From Paraphysomonas bandaiensis (lineage: Eukaryota; Chrysophyceae): a DNA stretch of 64,000 nt. A program made the position numbers and the translations under genes. The DNA lies in the NCBI GenBank assembly GCA_965644295.1, contig CBFFRP010000149.1:1-64000 (forward strand). Direction: 5' to 3'. The notes beneath the pieces were generated by a model that saw only the letters and a list, made by a program, of their open reading frames with translations, was not told the DNA's origin and made no database searches. Below are positions 11,173 to 24,500 of this stretch, in pieces (the stretch's first letter is position 1; each line of letters opens with the position of its first letter).

Positions 11173-12063
11173 TTAAACATCATCAGCAACTCTAATATCA
11201 TCAATGGTAAATTCGTTCCATAAGAATTTATTGCACCGCAAAAAGAGTAGCAGCTCCAAATGCTGGGGTTCCATTAGCTTGCGCTGGTCTCTCATAATAA
11301 GCTTTGATCTGCTAAATAATCGCTCAACAATATTGGAAGTCGTCACCAAATGATTCATGGAGCGATATTTAGTGGCTCTCCTGCTGTTCTTTGCCTTTTT
11401 TGCCACAGCTTCTCTCACTATATCTACAGCAAATCCCCCCCGTTTCATCATCGCCACTGCTATTTTCATCCTTATGAGCCGCAAGGAGATAGCCCTTAAC
11501 GGTTTTAGCTTCTGCAACAGTCAGAGTATTCTCCAGTTGGCTTTGGATCTTCGAATATTGGGTCAGTTGTAATGGTAGCATTTTAGCACCAAGATACTGT
11601 TCTATATCTGGAAAGTTTTCAATAAGTTTGTCGAACATGCTACACACAACATCATAATGATCTACAGACGATTTCTGCAGCATCAATGCGACTTCGTTGC
11701 ACTTTTAGCAAAAAGTCTGATGTTACTTGCGCGATCCGTCGGTGCTGTGGTACAGAAGGTAGTAAGTCTGTAACATCGTCATTGAAATTATATCACAAGT
11801 CAACACAGGAGTAAGTAACAAACACCGCTTCCATGAATGATGGACAGAGTTCCAGTGTGTGTCATTCCTAAGACAAGCAGCATATAACCAGATACTTTTC
11901 GTAACCTTGATGAATTCTTCAAGGTTCGTAGTTCCTTCATAAGATTTTGCACTACGTCTTTGAACCTGCGCCGCACAATTTTGCAGATGTGCAGACATGG
12001 ATCCGACTCATCATTCTCGAAAAAAGCTTTGTAAATTGTAGGGCCGTCGTATAATTTGCTCAT
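11173..12063 (-). pseudogene. hAT transposase, C-terminal half, frameshifted
   Basis: Reading down from 12063: a helical segment, then NDTHWNSVHHSWKR (the 'RWNS' region typical of hAT transposases), a frameshifted middle region (11686-11369), and at 11517-11173 the dimerisation domain with SNIVERLFSRSKLIM and LELLLFLRCNKFLW. At least two frame changes and a missing N-terminal half make it inactive. Confidence 0.8.
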
Positions 12064-12259
12064 TTATTAAAACGGTGCATTGAACTGAAAATTTATGGTA
12101 ATCCTGCTGCATATATTAGACTAAACCATAGTCTGTAACCATAGTCTGTAACCAATGATATAAAGTGGAATTATTACAACACTGAGCAAAGCAATGACGG
12201 ACCCCTCTATTCTATAGTTTGCTTAGATAGAGTATCAGCATGTGTGTACAACTCACTTG

Positions 12260-12685
12260 CTAACGAGTTACAGAACTATAATAATCGATACTCTTTGTAT
12301 CTATCGAACAAATACTACAATACGCATGGAATGTATTATGCGAATCACAGCCGAACGCAAACGAGCTACACTTTACTCTTTCGCCTAGATGCCCTCCACT
12401 ATCATGCCGATGAGGCCACATCCTCACTTTAATATGCGAATTGAATACATCACATGCTGAAAACATCTTACTGTAGTCGGAGCACACAGGCACAGCATTG
12501 GTGGTAGACTTCGTAGGTGATCTATGATAAGCATTGAACAAGGCGGTATATTTCTTGCCATCCTTGGTATAAGAATGAACTATGAGTTCTTTACGCTGTT
12601 GATTCCACAGCCCATTCCACAGTCCTCGCTTATTTACACCTTCACGAACTTCACGAGTGAGTGCTTGGAAGCGCTGTGGATTCAC
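12260..12685 (-). pseudogene. ORF remnant inside hAT-1 (possible transposase N-terminal part)
   Basis: A 141-residue open frame lies upstream of the transposase remnant on the same strand. I see no diagnostic zinc finger or catalytic motif. Position suggests the N-terminal part of the hAT protein or a passenger ORF. Confidence 0.3.
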
Positions 12686-13930
12686 AGCTCCAATATCTTA
12701 CTTTCTTCCTTGCAAGCCCTTCTCTAGCAGCTTCGTCAAGATAATACGAGTCGACTATCCATTAAAAATTTAGTTGTCACAATTACCATTAATCGTATGC
12801 CAAGAGATTCAATCCTTGGATAGCAATCCCTCAAGTGGTCTCAGTACCATATAAGTTGATCAGCAAAGGTCGCGAATGACGTATTACACCATTTCGGGCA
12901 TGTTGTTCTCCATAAATTCGAATCCAAATTGCAAGAGGCTTATATATAGAACACTACATTACTGCTCCACAGTCATATGTCAAGTCGGCAGGGTGAATAT
13001 CCTGTGCTATATTCGTCACAAGGGATACTGTAACAAAACTATTCGATACTGTAACAAGAATATCTTGAGGAAGTTGACAGTGCGCTAATTAAACGTAGGG
13101 TATCGATCTGCATCAACCGTATGAGGCAGATTGAATGACTCATTGGCCAAATCAATTGGTGTTCAAGGCCCAATGAGCTGTATCGCATAGGTTCTTTGCG
13201 TCGAGCACAATGTGTAGACAGAGCTACATGGCTCATATGGCATGGAACACAACAGCGGCTTCGAAATGGGACGGTGTGTGTGTGTTGAGTGGAATAGAGT
13301 GGGCGGAGGTAACGGTGAAACGGAGGATCTCTGCGGTCGGCACCATGTGTAGACTAGAATGAGCGATGATGGAACTGGGGGAGGTTTGTGTGTCAGAGCA
13401 ACACTATTTGTAGTGTGTTATTGGGGGTTTGTTGGGCGTCCACGCAAAGACCTGAATGTGCAGGTGTTTGGTAGTTGTGGTGAATGGGATAATTTGTATT
13501 TGTAGTGTGGTCACCGTGAGGTGGATGTGGTCAGGTGGACCGAGGTAGAGCGTGTAATAAGAAGTTTTCTTAAATGGTGCCTGTATCTTCCTAGAGCTAG
13601 GAAAAGTCGTATATAATATATTAATAACTAACAATGGAGGGAAGGTCGTGGCTTGTCACGTATTCTTACATGGTGCTAACGTATTCTTAGATACTAACTA
13701 ACGGATATTGCCATTAATGGCCAGTAATTATTTTTTTCCTTTTTATGAGGGAAGGCCATTAGTAGTTACGCATGCCTGAATGTGGCGCTGCTTCAGTGCA
13801 CTGTTCGGGCCTTGGGCATAGGTAAAGTTGCCACTTCCGTTCTTAATGATGATTGTGAGTTTCGCCATGATCGTGTGTCCCAGGACTCACTGGCGCGTGT
13901 GACCAGGGGGGTTCGTTCCCCGGTAATGCT

Positions 13931-15539
13931 CCAGTGCCATAAACCCGCCGTGAGTACTCAAATAATTAAATTTTGTCGTCCAAGAAGTCGATCAACTTTT
14001 GTAAAGAGGGGCGAGGATGATTTGGGTCTCGATGACTTTCCATCCTGCTGATGCCTGCTAACGGTGTGTGCTAACGGCCTTGAGGTATGATGTGCGTTCA
14101 TAATTTTGGCGTATCTGGACTTATCTATACCAATATCTATTCAAGATAATTCGCCCGTTATACACGAGCTGAACCGTTATACATCTTTTGTCGAGCTCAT
14201 CGGTCCAGAGAACACAACACTTTTTTCTTGTCTACAGCATTCATCGCGATAAATGCTGTGCTTTTCTTCGAGATATCCTTGTCGATCGCCGTACTTCCAC
14301 CGATTGATTTCAAACTATCCAAGCAAACAAATGTAGTAACCACTTCAACCCATGGTTAGGGTTAAGATTTAACGAATTCGTGCTACTAAATCGAACAGGT
14401 GCAACTCGTGTGCCAAATCTCCCACAGAGTACCTGACAAAGAACATATATGTTGGAGGTATGCCTCGTTTGCAGCGGGAGCACACGAGCCATTGAAAAGG
14501 AAAATCACAAGGCTTGACTGGTCGATCAGGGTTTCGCCGATATACCCGGTATCAATGAGACACACTAAAAACGAGCCATCATATCACTAAAGTTTATTAT
14601 ATCAGTGTTTGCGCAAACGTATGCATCCTACTACACTTAATATGCTGTTGTTTGTATGCGAGCTTATTTCAAAATATATTGGATGAATATGGTGATGATG
14701 ATGTCACCGATGATGGCTCAGAAGATAAGTATAAGGAAACTTTTAATTAGTTTGATTAACAAGTAATTAAGTGACCTTAGACCATTATAATGACAAGTAC
14801 TAGAAAGTACGGATGTGTTTACTTTTATACTGATTATTTACTTATATTGCAATAGTATTGTAGGGCCGGTTTAAAAATTCTATCAATACTATTAATTTGA
14901 TGGAACGCTATATCTAACAATAGTATTGCAGTATATTTTCTCCTATCCATTAGGTCAAGCATAATAACTTATGATGTGTTGTCGTCGTGACTCATTGCCA
15001 CAATTTACTATAATGAGATCTGCCCGCGAAAACAAACTACATCTGTGCTGCGCCTGCAAGGGCTCAGAAACAGCCCTGTCAACAGCGATACATCGTGAAC
15101 GACAACTTCGGCGCTGGACAGTCAGATGCTTCACCTCGATATTGGGCACGGTTCTCACAACGATCCTTTCATCATGTATTAATATATCGTACATAACAGT
15201 ATCATTGTACTGGACACATATCTTGTGTTTTTTGAACAACCATATGATATATATATCGTATAACATATATTACCTTTTACCATTCATTATTGTATCATTA
15301 TGTTATATATCGCATCATACAGCACAGCATATCGTATGTATCATGCTGCATCACATTTTACAGTGCCCATTCACCTGCTACTATTACATTATTCTGAATA
15401 ACACACTAGTAGGCATTCTATCTTGCTTCTAAAGTAGGTACTTTTCAAGGTGAAAAATTGTTAGCAAGTGAGGTCGTGTCGGCGTGCAAGTATATACTGC
15501 TCATATTATTACTTTTTTCTAATATCATTGCAGGTATGT
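13931..15539. other. Gene-poor stretch
   Basis: Two overlapping ORFs on opposite strands (about 14955-15432) look like low-complexity AT-rich frames and have no family motif. Around 14845-14935 is a palindromic TATTGCAATAGTATTG-type block that recurs near 52680, perhaps the ends of another small transposon. Nothing else recognised. Confidence 0.4.
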
Positions 15540-16480
15540 AATGAAGTATATTCGAAAATTGAAGACTAAGATTAAATGCTGTCACGCCAAGTTGTTTCCC
15601 AAACAGTTTTCGTGGGCGACTGCATCATTTTGACGGAAATTAGCTGAAGCATTGGTAAGTATTTATTAGTGCACCAACTGATGTCATATTCTGTTGAAAA
15701 GGCTATCAGTTGAAGTGCACAATACTTCTACTTCTTAGCAGATGATTGGGAGCTAGTTTTCGCTTTGGTTCGTATTTGTCGTGGTATGTATATTTGCTGG
15801 TTCTAGCTAGTAATTGCCGTTAATTTTTACTCTATACTATATGTCTTATTTTAATCGAATACATACTTTGTCTTTTGTCTTTTCATTCATGATACAGATC
15901 TGCATTACTCTTGCTTTTATATTATTTCCTATGTGCAATGTATATATAATATTATACTGTGTTCTCACAAACAAAATTTAGAACGGAAGTGGTGGCACTT
16001 GGTGCTTGCGGCGACGCACAAACAGCTTCTGTAGCGTTAAATAGTAGGATAATGGAATTTGTACGGATTAGTTATGGGTAGAGGTCTAACTAGAGCATGA
16101 CTAGCATTCAACTAACCACTATATTGGTACAGGTTTCTAACGCCTATTGCTAAATAAAAAGACGTTTAATTATTGTGTTTATTATTAATTATAGTACCTC
16201 TAGGTCGTATTGGTATTATATTTTTAGGTAGTACCTATTGGTATTATTGATACATTTAGGCAGTACCTATAGGCACATTTTAATATAAATAGGGATACCT
16301 ATCAGTAGGAAATTTAGAGGTCATAGGTACCACCTATAGGGAGACCATTACGTACGTGTATTAGGGAGTGCCTTTAGGTATTCTGGGTAGCTGTAGGTGG
16401 CACCTATTCGAAAACCTATAGGTACCACCTATTGCTCGAAAATGTACCTATAGGTACCTACCTATAGGCACTCAGAGGGA
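15540..16480 (+). repeat. Dispersed repeat with CCTATAGG array, interrupted by a repeat head
   Basis: 15690-15970 and 16170-16480 together match 30300-30760 in reverse orientation, including the blocks around CAGATCTGCAT and TTAGCAG. Between the two parts lies a 189-bp minus-strand copy of the 'head' repeat (15980-16168), absent from the 30-kb copy, so it was inserted later. 16200-16480 is dense in CCTATAGG and GGTACC palindromes. Confidence 0.6.
15980..16168 (-). repeat. Solo 'head' of the dispersed repeat family
   Basis: Matches the first ~180 bases of the 0.5-kb repeat (for example 43860-44046), reading from AACGGAAGTGGTGGCAC on the plus strand. It has neither of the two tails. Confidence 0.65.
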
Positions 16481-16859
16481 GTTTTTGTTGAAAGAGACAA
16501 GTGAGTTTATGTTAGCTATATGTTATCCCAGGTCCACATTTGTAATCTTTTCTTCAAGCATTGGCTCTAAATGTATTTCAATTTTAGAAGCCAGGTCACG
16601 GTTATGGGAAACGATAATGGTCAATATTGAAGTAAGAGACTGCTTGCATTGGGTATATAAGGCTGCTAATGCGACTTCCTCTGACGGAGCCTGATTCTTC
16701 CATAATTTTTTATTTTACATAATCAGATGCATGAAGTTGATCAAGACGACCAAGAATTTTCTTAGTCAGTTCTGCCAGGACTATATATATATATATCCAT
16801 CCGGCTGGGCGATGAGCTTCGTTAATTGGGCATTGGCAACTGCATCATCACTTGTGAAT

Positions 16860-17468
16860 TAAGTGGCTTACTTGTTGGCTAGTAGTTGAGAATTTTTCTT
16901 CGATACATATGCATATGCCTTTTCAACTCATATGCACCAACGCTAGTTGCATGCTCAGGATACTTAGGATACACTACAAGTGTTTAGTTTCCCTCGTTAT
17001 CAGTGGTATAATAAGGGTCTAGGGTAATGCGAAACTCCAATAGATGTGGAGCAATTTCACATAATGGGCAGTTACATATCGCACGACTAATATGACCACA
17101 TCTATCACACTGACCAGATGGTGGAACAGGAACCTCCAATTAGACAGCATCGCTGCAACGATGAACGAGAAGTTGCTGCAGTGTATCGTCCGTTAGGCAA
17201 ACAGGGCAGCGAAGGCATTGTAGGCCATCGTCATTTTGTACCATTTTAGCAGCCAAACATATAAAGCAGTCTTCTTTCTCCTCAAGGATGTTAGGATGAG
17301 GTTTTCTGTTTTGTTTGGAGCGACCCACAAACAAGGCCCTTGTATCTTGTGTTGTGTTGGTGGCAGCCTGGGCAGCGAACTCCACCCATCAGAGAACGTG
17401 GCAACATATACCTCATCATCAACAGCACCAGCTACCGGATTCTCGCTCGGAACAGATGTATTATCCAT
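16860..17468 (-). pseudogene. Cysteine-rich zinc-binding protein remnant
   Basis: Read from 17468 (with a frame change near 17300), the translation has a first cluster CFICLAAK...CLRCPVC and, beyond an in-frame TAA at 17140-17142, a second cluster CDRCGHISRAICNCPLC, then an OB-fold-like EFRITLDPYY, another TAA at 16984-16986 and further open sequence. Paired CxxC clusters followed by an RPA-like strand suggest a transposon-encoded zinc-ribbon/OB protein, but the family is not certain. Stops and a shifted frame make it non-functional. Confidence 0.45.
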
Positions 17469-17519
17469 GGGAGTTGTCTTTTACTTGGAAACATGGCTCT
17501 AACGGAGATCGCTGAGGTC

Positions 17520-18503
17520 ATTTTGAGTCGATATTAAGTGTTGTTAATATTCAGATAGAGAGTGAAAATGAAGTTTAAATCAAGTTACTAACTATTAACC
17601 GAAATGTAATATCATTGCGGCCAACTACAACATACACCACATTTGTTATATATATGTTATATATCATGAAGCACACACACACAAACATTGCTGCAGAAGA
17701 ACTTCATGTAAACACTTATTGTCGTATGCCTCATCCCCTGATCATTCTTCTTCAAAACATATCGAATGACAAATCATCCAGGGGACAGTCTTCATCTAGT
17801 AGGGATGTATGATTGTCACGAGCACTTCATGATAATGGGATTGTGTGATCCCCACTGTGGTCAATGTTTGGGTGAATTTCCTGCCTGATTACAGCAGAAA
17901 ATCGATCAAATTAAGTTTCTCCAGTGGGTAGAACAACACAATGGTATATTCCAAATAGTTAAAATATTAAGATTGTTAACTAGGATGTGATGTATGTGTA
18001 GATGTGAAGAGCCCGCCATCCTCATTCGATCTAAATAATAATATCACACACCTAGAGAACAAAAAAACGGGAAAACGGGTGCCGCCCCTCCAATCAGATT
18101 AGGATTACCCTACCCTATAGAAAAGTCCCATCATGAAATTTTTAAAAAAAAACAGGAATATTGCTATATATACCAGTGGTATATGCACAGAGATATATAA
18201 AAAAATATTAAAAATAAAGTTATGTTATCCCTATATACATTTTACGTACAGTACGTTTGATATCATTCTGCCGTGGTCACACATCCAATGCACGAGGATA
18301 CTCTATTCACAACAACTCGTCACAAAACCAACCAGAGGATTCAAGACATACTGTGAATTATATGTCATAGGCCCTTTGGTTCTACATGCGCATTGGAAAC
18401 TCGTCGTTCCGCACGATATTGTTTTCATGAATTATTGATGTCGGCAGTGTTGTTTTTACCTGTGGAGTAATTTGATAATAACCAAGAATATTAAAGGCGT
18501 ATT
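17520..18503. other. Spacer upstream of the ankyrin gene
   Basis: AT-rich with short microsatellite-like runs (CACACACA near 17670). No gene recognised; the promoter of the following gene must lie here, but I cannot point to an element. Confidence 0.4.
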
Positions 18504-21500
18504 ATGATACGCAAAAAGGTGTGGTATTCGATAATTCAAGTAATATGTCTCATTGAAACGGCAGAATTGTGATTTACATAAAACTACTGCTTGTGCGGGA
18601 GTCGCCGCTTTCACACTTAATGTAACTCGTAAAATTGACGTTAATACTCGAGACGGTGTAGGAAATACCCCTATTGTTTACGCCATATTAGGCGGAAATA
18701 TGGAGGCCGCAAGGGAACTTCGATTACTGGGTGCCAAGTTAGATGGTATCTGCAGGGTAGGTGCTTTTGAAGATCTTGACATCGATAATTTTCTGTCAGA
18801 ATGGGGGGTCAGCACTTCATCTTGCCGCAACGAAAACTGATACAGCATGGCTACAGTGGGCTATAAGCGAAGGTGGAAATTTGGAAGCTAAGACAACGGT
18901 CCGTTGGCGATTTTTGTACTGAATTATCTTACCCTATGTAGGTTGGGAGAACGCCATTCCATGTGGCCTGTCAATTTGGAAACCTAGAAGGGGCTAAGTA
19001 TTTGATGGGCTTAGGCGTTGACATCAGTGCGGTTTGTATGGTAGATATGTTTTGCTTGCAATATGCACTATCATGTTTTTGGCTTTGTAGAACGGAGACA
19101 CCGCTACACATCTCTGTGCTAGCAGTGGAAACACAGAGCTCCTGTCAATGCTGATGAAATCACTGGACGTCGAAAGAATTGATCACCCGAATAAGGTAAC
19201 TTCTTTATTCGACATGATACCTATGTATATTGATTATTATCAGATCGGGTGGTCTCCTTTGCACGTGGCTGCAAATTATGGACATGTTGAATTGACCCGT
19301 GCTCTGATCTCAGCCGAAGTAGATGTCCATAGAAAAGGCATGGTAAGCGTGATCTAATACCAATGTGTTGCGTAGAGTTTCTTACAATGTATAGGACGGA
19401 CGTAATGCACTTGACGTGGCTTCTTCCGGTGGATGGGATGATGTTGTAGAGGTTCTCGTCGCAGCCATGGCAGCTCGCCCTTTTGACGGACATATTCGTT
19501 TGGATGAGGTAAGTATTCACTGTACATAGTGCACACTACACCGGAGGTCTACATCTCATTTTTGCACTATTCAGATCAGGAGTTCGAAACGCATATGCGG
19601 TCGTCGTAGCCTTGGAGAGAAGTGTCCAACTACCGCGAATTTAAAATCGTCTGAGCCTCAGGGACTGCTGAAAGACCTTCTTGAGCGACAACGATCACGC
19701 TTGGAAGAGCTCGAAATGAAAAGCTCGGGTGGTAAACTACCGAAATATGATAGCAAGACGAATGTACAGCAAACTTGCGTACGCCTACCCGCACCTACTG
19801 CTGTTGTCCCCATTAACAACAAGTCTACGCGCCCATCAAGCCGAAATGGTACTATCTCTGGACCTTCTCCTGGGGTAGATATCGTTACCATTTCTGGTGA
19901 AAGGTTGACCTCTTCGTCTCTGGCTATTGATACTTGCCCTTCATCAAATATAAGCGAAGGTCAATTAAAATCTTCTGTTCTGACATTTCAACTTTCTGCT
20001 TGTCCTCTAACGGCCGCTGGAGAAAGTTCGACATCTTCTTCAACCCCCACGCATTTTGATATCAGCAGCAATGATAGGGCCGATAACGCATCTCCGATCC
20101 CTCAATTGCCTCATTCTCCGTTGCGTGCTGTTACAACTGTTGGTAAAGGATTGACGTCTTCTGCACCATCAGATGATTCTCATCATGTTTCTCCTATCAA
20201 TTGTCATAGTGCAGATGACGAAACACCGGTCGTTTCGTTGCCTCTTTCTCCATTAAATGCTGTTACAACCTCTTCGACACCATCAATTGAGAATTCCATT
20301 TCTTCTATCAATGATCATAGAGCTGATGACGAATTGCCGGACCATATGTTGCCATCTCCGTTAAATGCTATTACATCTTTGTCACCATCAATTGATTCTC
20401 AGTCAATATCTCCGGTCAGTCATTTTAAAGCTGATAAGGAAACACCGATCCCTTCATCGCCTCCTCCGTTAAATACTAGTGCAGCTACAGGAGTAATATC
20501 GTCTCCACGACCCTCTCTCATACCTATTCCTGTTGGGTCTTCGATAAAGTCTGCATCAGGAGAACGCAAAAGAAACATCCCAACAGACATCGTTTCAGTG
20601 GGTAGAGACCACGGAGGAGTAGGGTTACTGAAGGGTGGCAAGTCAACAATTGTCCAGCAGCCAATGACTGAGCGTCGCGTTCGAAGGAAATCATTGGATG
20701 CCAAGATTGTCGGTTCAAAGCAGCAAATGAGCTTCCGTGAGGTGATCGGTAGTACTGGAATTGATGACGAGCATACAGATCAGTCGGGTCCATCCAGGGA
20801 GGCTATTGAGAGGGGATTGGATGGGATGGCGTATGTAATCATTAAAGGTATCTGTGCAGCAGCTGCTGCAGTTGTAGCGTCCAGTGAGAATTCATCGTAC
20901 CTGACCCAACGCCGCAATAACAGTGCTGGATCTCTTCGCAGCTCCGCTGATGTTGCTGCAGCTATATGTCATGACTATTCCATTGAGAGTAACCAGGCAA
21001 CAAATATGCCCGCCGCCACATTTACTCCGGTGTCCTCTTGCAGTGAATCGCCTGTGCAACTGCGTCATGACGACTTACCCAGCCCATCTATAGGATGTAT
21101 TATAAGTGACACAGTTGAGATCCGTTCTACCGATATCGCCAGTACCGGTGCTGATCCTCTTGGACTACAATGTTTTTCACCTATTGTGCAGAATATAAAA
21201 TACTCGCCGTCTTTAAGTTCTTCTGTAGTATTAGAAGATGGTGCCGAAACCCAAATCGATAGTCCTGCAGATGGAAGCGATTCAGCTTCTGAAATTTTTT
21301 ATTCCAGTGCCGATAATACTCTGCCAGCACCCCCCAGGGAGGCCATTGAGAGGGGATTGGATGGGATGGGGTATGTAATCATTAAAGGTATCTGTGCAGC
21401 AGCTGCTGCAGTTGTAGCGTCCAGTGAGAATTCATCGTACCTGAGCCAACACCACAATAGCAGTGCTGGATCTCTTCGCAGCTCCGCCGATGTTGCTGCA

Positions 21501-24500
21501 GCTATATGTCATGACTATTCCATTGAGCGTAATAAAAAAACAGCAATTCCATTGCACACTATCGAAAACGAGACTTCTTCCACCACATCAGCACTTCAGT
21601 TGAAGCGTGATTCATCACCCACTGTCTCGAATCCTGTTTCCGCGCGTAGTGTATCTCCTGTGAAGAAGGCATCTACACTTGGTCGGTCGAGTTCTACCCC
21701 GACGAGTGGTGTAAAGGAGACAGTTGCGGATAAGGTGAAGCGTGATTCATCACCCACTGTCTCGAAGAATCCTGTTTCCGCGCGTAGTGTATCTCCTGTG
21801 AAGAAGGCATCTACACTTGGTCGGTCGAGTTCTACCCCGACGAGTGGTGTAAAGGAGACAGTTGCGGATAAGGTGAAGCGTGATTCATCACCCACTGTCT
21901 CGAAGAATCCTGTTTCCGGGCGTAGTGTATCTCCTGTGAAGAAGGCATCTACACTTGGTCGGTCGAGTTCTACCCCGACGAGTGGTGTAAAGGAGACAGT
22001 TGCGGATAAGGTGAAGCGTGATTCATCACCCACTGTCTCGAAGAATCCTGTTTCCGGGCGTAGTGTATCTCCTGTGAAGAAGGCATCTACACTTGGTCGG
22101 TCGAGTTCTACCCCGACGAGTGGTGTAAAGGAGACAGTTGCGGATAAGGTGAAGCGTGATTCATCGCCCACTGTCTCGAAGAATCCTGTTTCCGCGCGTA
22201 GTGTATCTCCTGTGAAGAAGGCATCTACACTTGGTCGGTCGAGTTCTACCCCGACGAGTGGTGTAAAGGAGACAGTTGCGGATAAGGTGAAGCGTGATTC
22301 ATCACCCTCTGTTGTGGAGGAGATTGTTTTTCCTCATGTTGGGTCTACTCATGATGATTGTTGTGAAACTGGTGTGACTGAGAGTAAGGCAATTTCAGAA
22401 TCACCTGTATATGAACCCGTGTCTTTATCTGAAATCGTCGCGGAAGAATCTTCTATTGGGATCGGCAGTGTAACCGATGGTATTAATGAGAAATCCTGTT
22501 CTCCGCAGACTGAGTTAGAGTTTGACAGCTCCAATACTAGTATTTATCGAGGAAAGAAACCTGTTGGCTTCTCCAGAGACCGATATCTGTCGAAGGTGCC
22601 AAGCCGACCTGTGGAGAGCGATGATGAGTCCTCTGATGATGTACACTCGGTGTCCAACACAGACTCAACGGTGGCTTCTGTAGTTGAAGCTAAGATTGAG
22701 GGTCACGAACCACTTGAATCATACGATTCGACTTGCGATTTGCAAGAAGTGTCTTCTAAAGGTTCACCGAGTAGATGTCCTGATTCAGATATCACAGATG
22801 AAAATGTGATACAGGATTCTCCTGAGGAATATTCTATCGAAGCGACAAGTCGTAAAGTTAGACTTGCCAAAATAAAAGATAAGAAAGCAAGACTGGAAGC
22901 TGCTCGAAATATTGATAGTGGTGTGTATTCTAATTGTATTGATAACTTCTCTGTTGTAACTCTTTTTATCAGGCTTGGAATCTACTACTACGTTGCAAGG
23001 TGATGAATTGGAGCCACAAATAGATAGCTCTGTGGATGTATCTGCCCACGATATCAGTGGAAATTTTGTCGATACGTTTCGCAATGTTAGCGACGTTATT
23101 GATCCCGTGGGGAAGGAGTCACGACCTGATAGTGTGAACTGCAACGAAGACCTTAAAGATACTATTTTTGTAGATAAGGGTGACAATACGTATTTTACAA
23201 ATGAGCAGGAGCTGAAAAATGATCGCGCTGGGCGAGGAAAAAAACCTGTTGGCTCGTATAGGGATAGATATTTGTCGCAGTTGTCAAGCAGACCTGTGGA
23301 GAGCGATGATGAGTCCTCTGATGATGTACACTCGGTGTCTGACACAGATTCAATAGTGGCCTCCGTAGTTGAAGCTAAGATTGAGGATCACACCGCATCC
23401 TGTACACCACACAAAGGATCGCAGGAGAGATGCACTGATTTTGATATCACAGAGGTAGTTGTGGTGCTGGATACTCCGGAGGAAAATATTTCCTCTGCAA
23501 TTTCTCAGTCGTCGGATGACAATGGTAGTGAAAGTGACAGAATAAAACGTAATGTTGCAGATCCATGCTTACTCTCAGTCGCCGAGAAAGCAGCACTCTT
23601 TAGTGGTGGGAGTAACTTGTCGAAACGCATGGTCCCAAGTGGTAACGATAAATTAGTGGATAAAGACACAGCTTCTTGTGGGGATGATATGTCTCTTAAT
23701 GAGATGAACTCAAGTGTGCATGATACTGCCTTGCCTTTTGGAGAGCAAATTAATTCCGATGGAACCGTGAACGATCTTGATGATGCTTTAAACCTACCGC
23801 AAGCTCAAGAAGAATCTGAGTCTTGCATCACCGTTGCAGGACGAATAGCGCTGTTTGATAGACAGCGATTAAAAGCTGAGGAAGTCAGTAGTGAAGACAG
23901 CGACGATGACATTCAAAAGCAAATGGAACGTGCTGAAAGAGCAATGAAGGCCCATATTTCGGAAAATTTGTCAAGAACTACAAATGCCGATAAAAGTATA
24001 CACAATAAGTCAGAGGAATTTCCGTTGGGAATATCAAGTGCTAGTGAATGCAACTCGGGTAATGATATCAGTGCTTCACCATGTGAGGTAGATTCCGCTG
24101 CTCACGAAAACAGTTACCATCGTGAAGAGGATGAAACAACTGGAGCATCTTCTGCCATACGCAGCCCCGATATCGATTCTGATGGTGGCAATGACTCATT
24201 GGGTGAAATTTTAATGAAACACGAAACAACTCCAGAAATAAATGAAGATGAATATGTGACGCCTGCTATGCCTGATGAAATAAGTGGGAATAATAGTACC
24301 GCTTTAAGCCATAACTCCAATGAAAAAGTTACACCCGATTTTGACAGTGAGGCGAGCAATCATATTCCGAAAGAACCATCACTCGCCCGCAGGAGATTTA
24401 GTAGAGCTATCACTGCTGTTCGTGCGGCGAACCGTCTCAGTGGAGGTATGCTTTCCAGACACAACAAGCCGATAAATGAGCGTGTCAAGGAATCTGGCGA

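Larger units (their letters stand above)
10942..13778 (-). mobile_element. hAT transposon (hAT-1), 2.84 kb
   Basis: The ends are inverted: left CAGGCTTGCGTAACCATT, right (reverse complement) CAGGCATGCGTAACTACT. They are flanked by an exact 8-bp target duplication, AATGTGGC, at 10934-10941 and 13779-13786. Both ends carry subterminal copies of the palindrome CCATTAATGG. The homologous repeat at 51170-51645 holds the single uninterrupted target (reverse complement at 51257-51264), which proves the insertion. Inside are broken minus-strand transposase pieces. 12700-13700 shows no gene. Confidence 0.9.
10586..13930 (+). repeat. Dispersed repeat, type 1, split by a hAT insertion
   Basis: The left part (10586-10941) starts ATTGAAAGTCTTATTATT and shares its first ~170 bases with copies at 15980-16168 (-), 43860-44046 (-), 49472 (+), 51170-51645 (-) and 56448 (+). 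After that 'head' it has a type-1 tail also found at 51170-51440 (-). It resumes at 13787 after the transposon. The tail encodes a conserved stretch, DRVSQDSLARV, in all three copies. The right part repeats the block ACTTCCGTTCTTAATG to about 13930, so the host repeat was itself rearranged. Nature unknown. Confidence 0.6.

Noticed and set aside
14955-15432. Overlapping ORFs on both strands
   Set aside because: AT-rich low-complexity text, no motif, no splice support.
21596-22171. A 191-codon open frame on the minus strand
   Set aside because: It is the mirror of the 138-bp coding repeats of the ankyrin gene; its own repeat structure follows from them.
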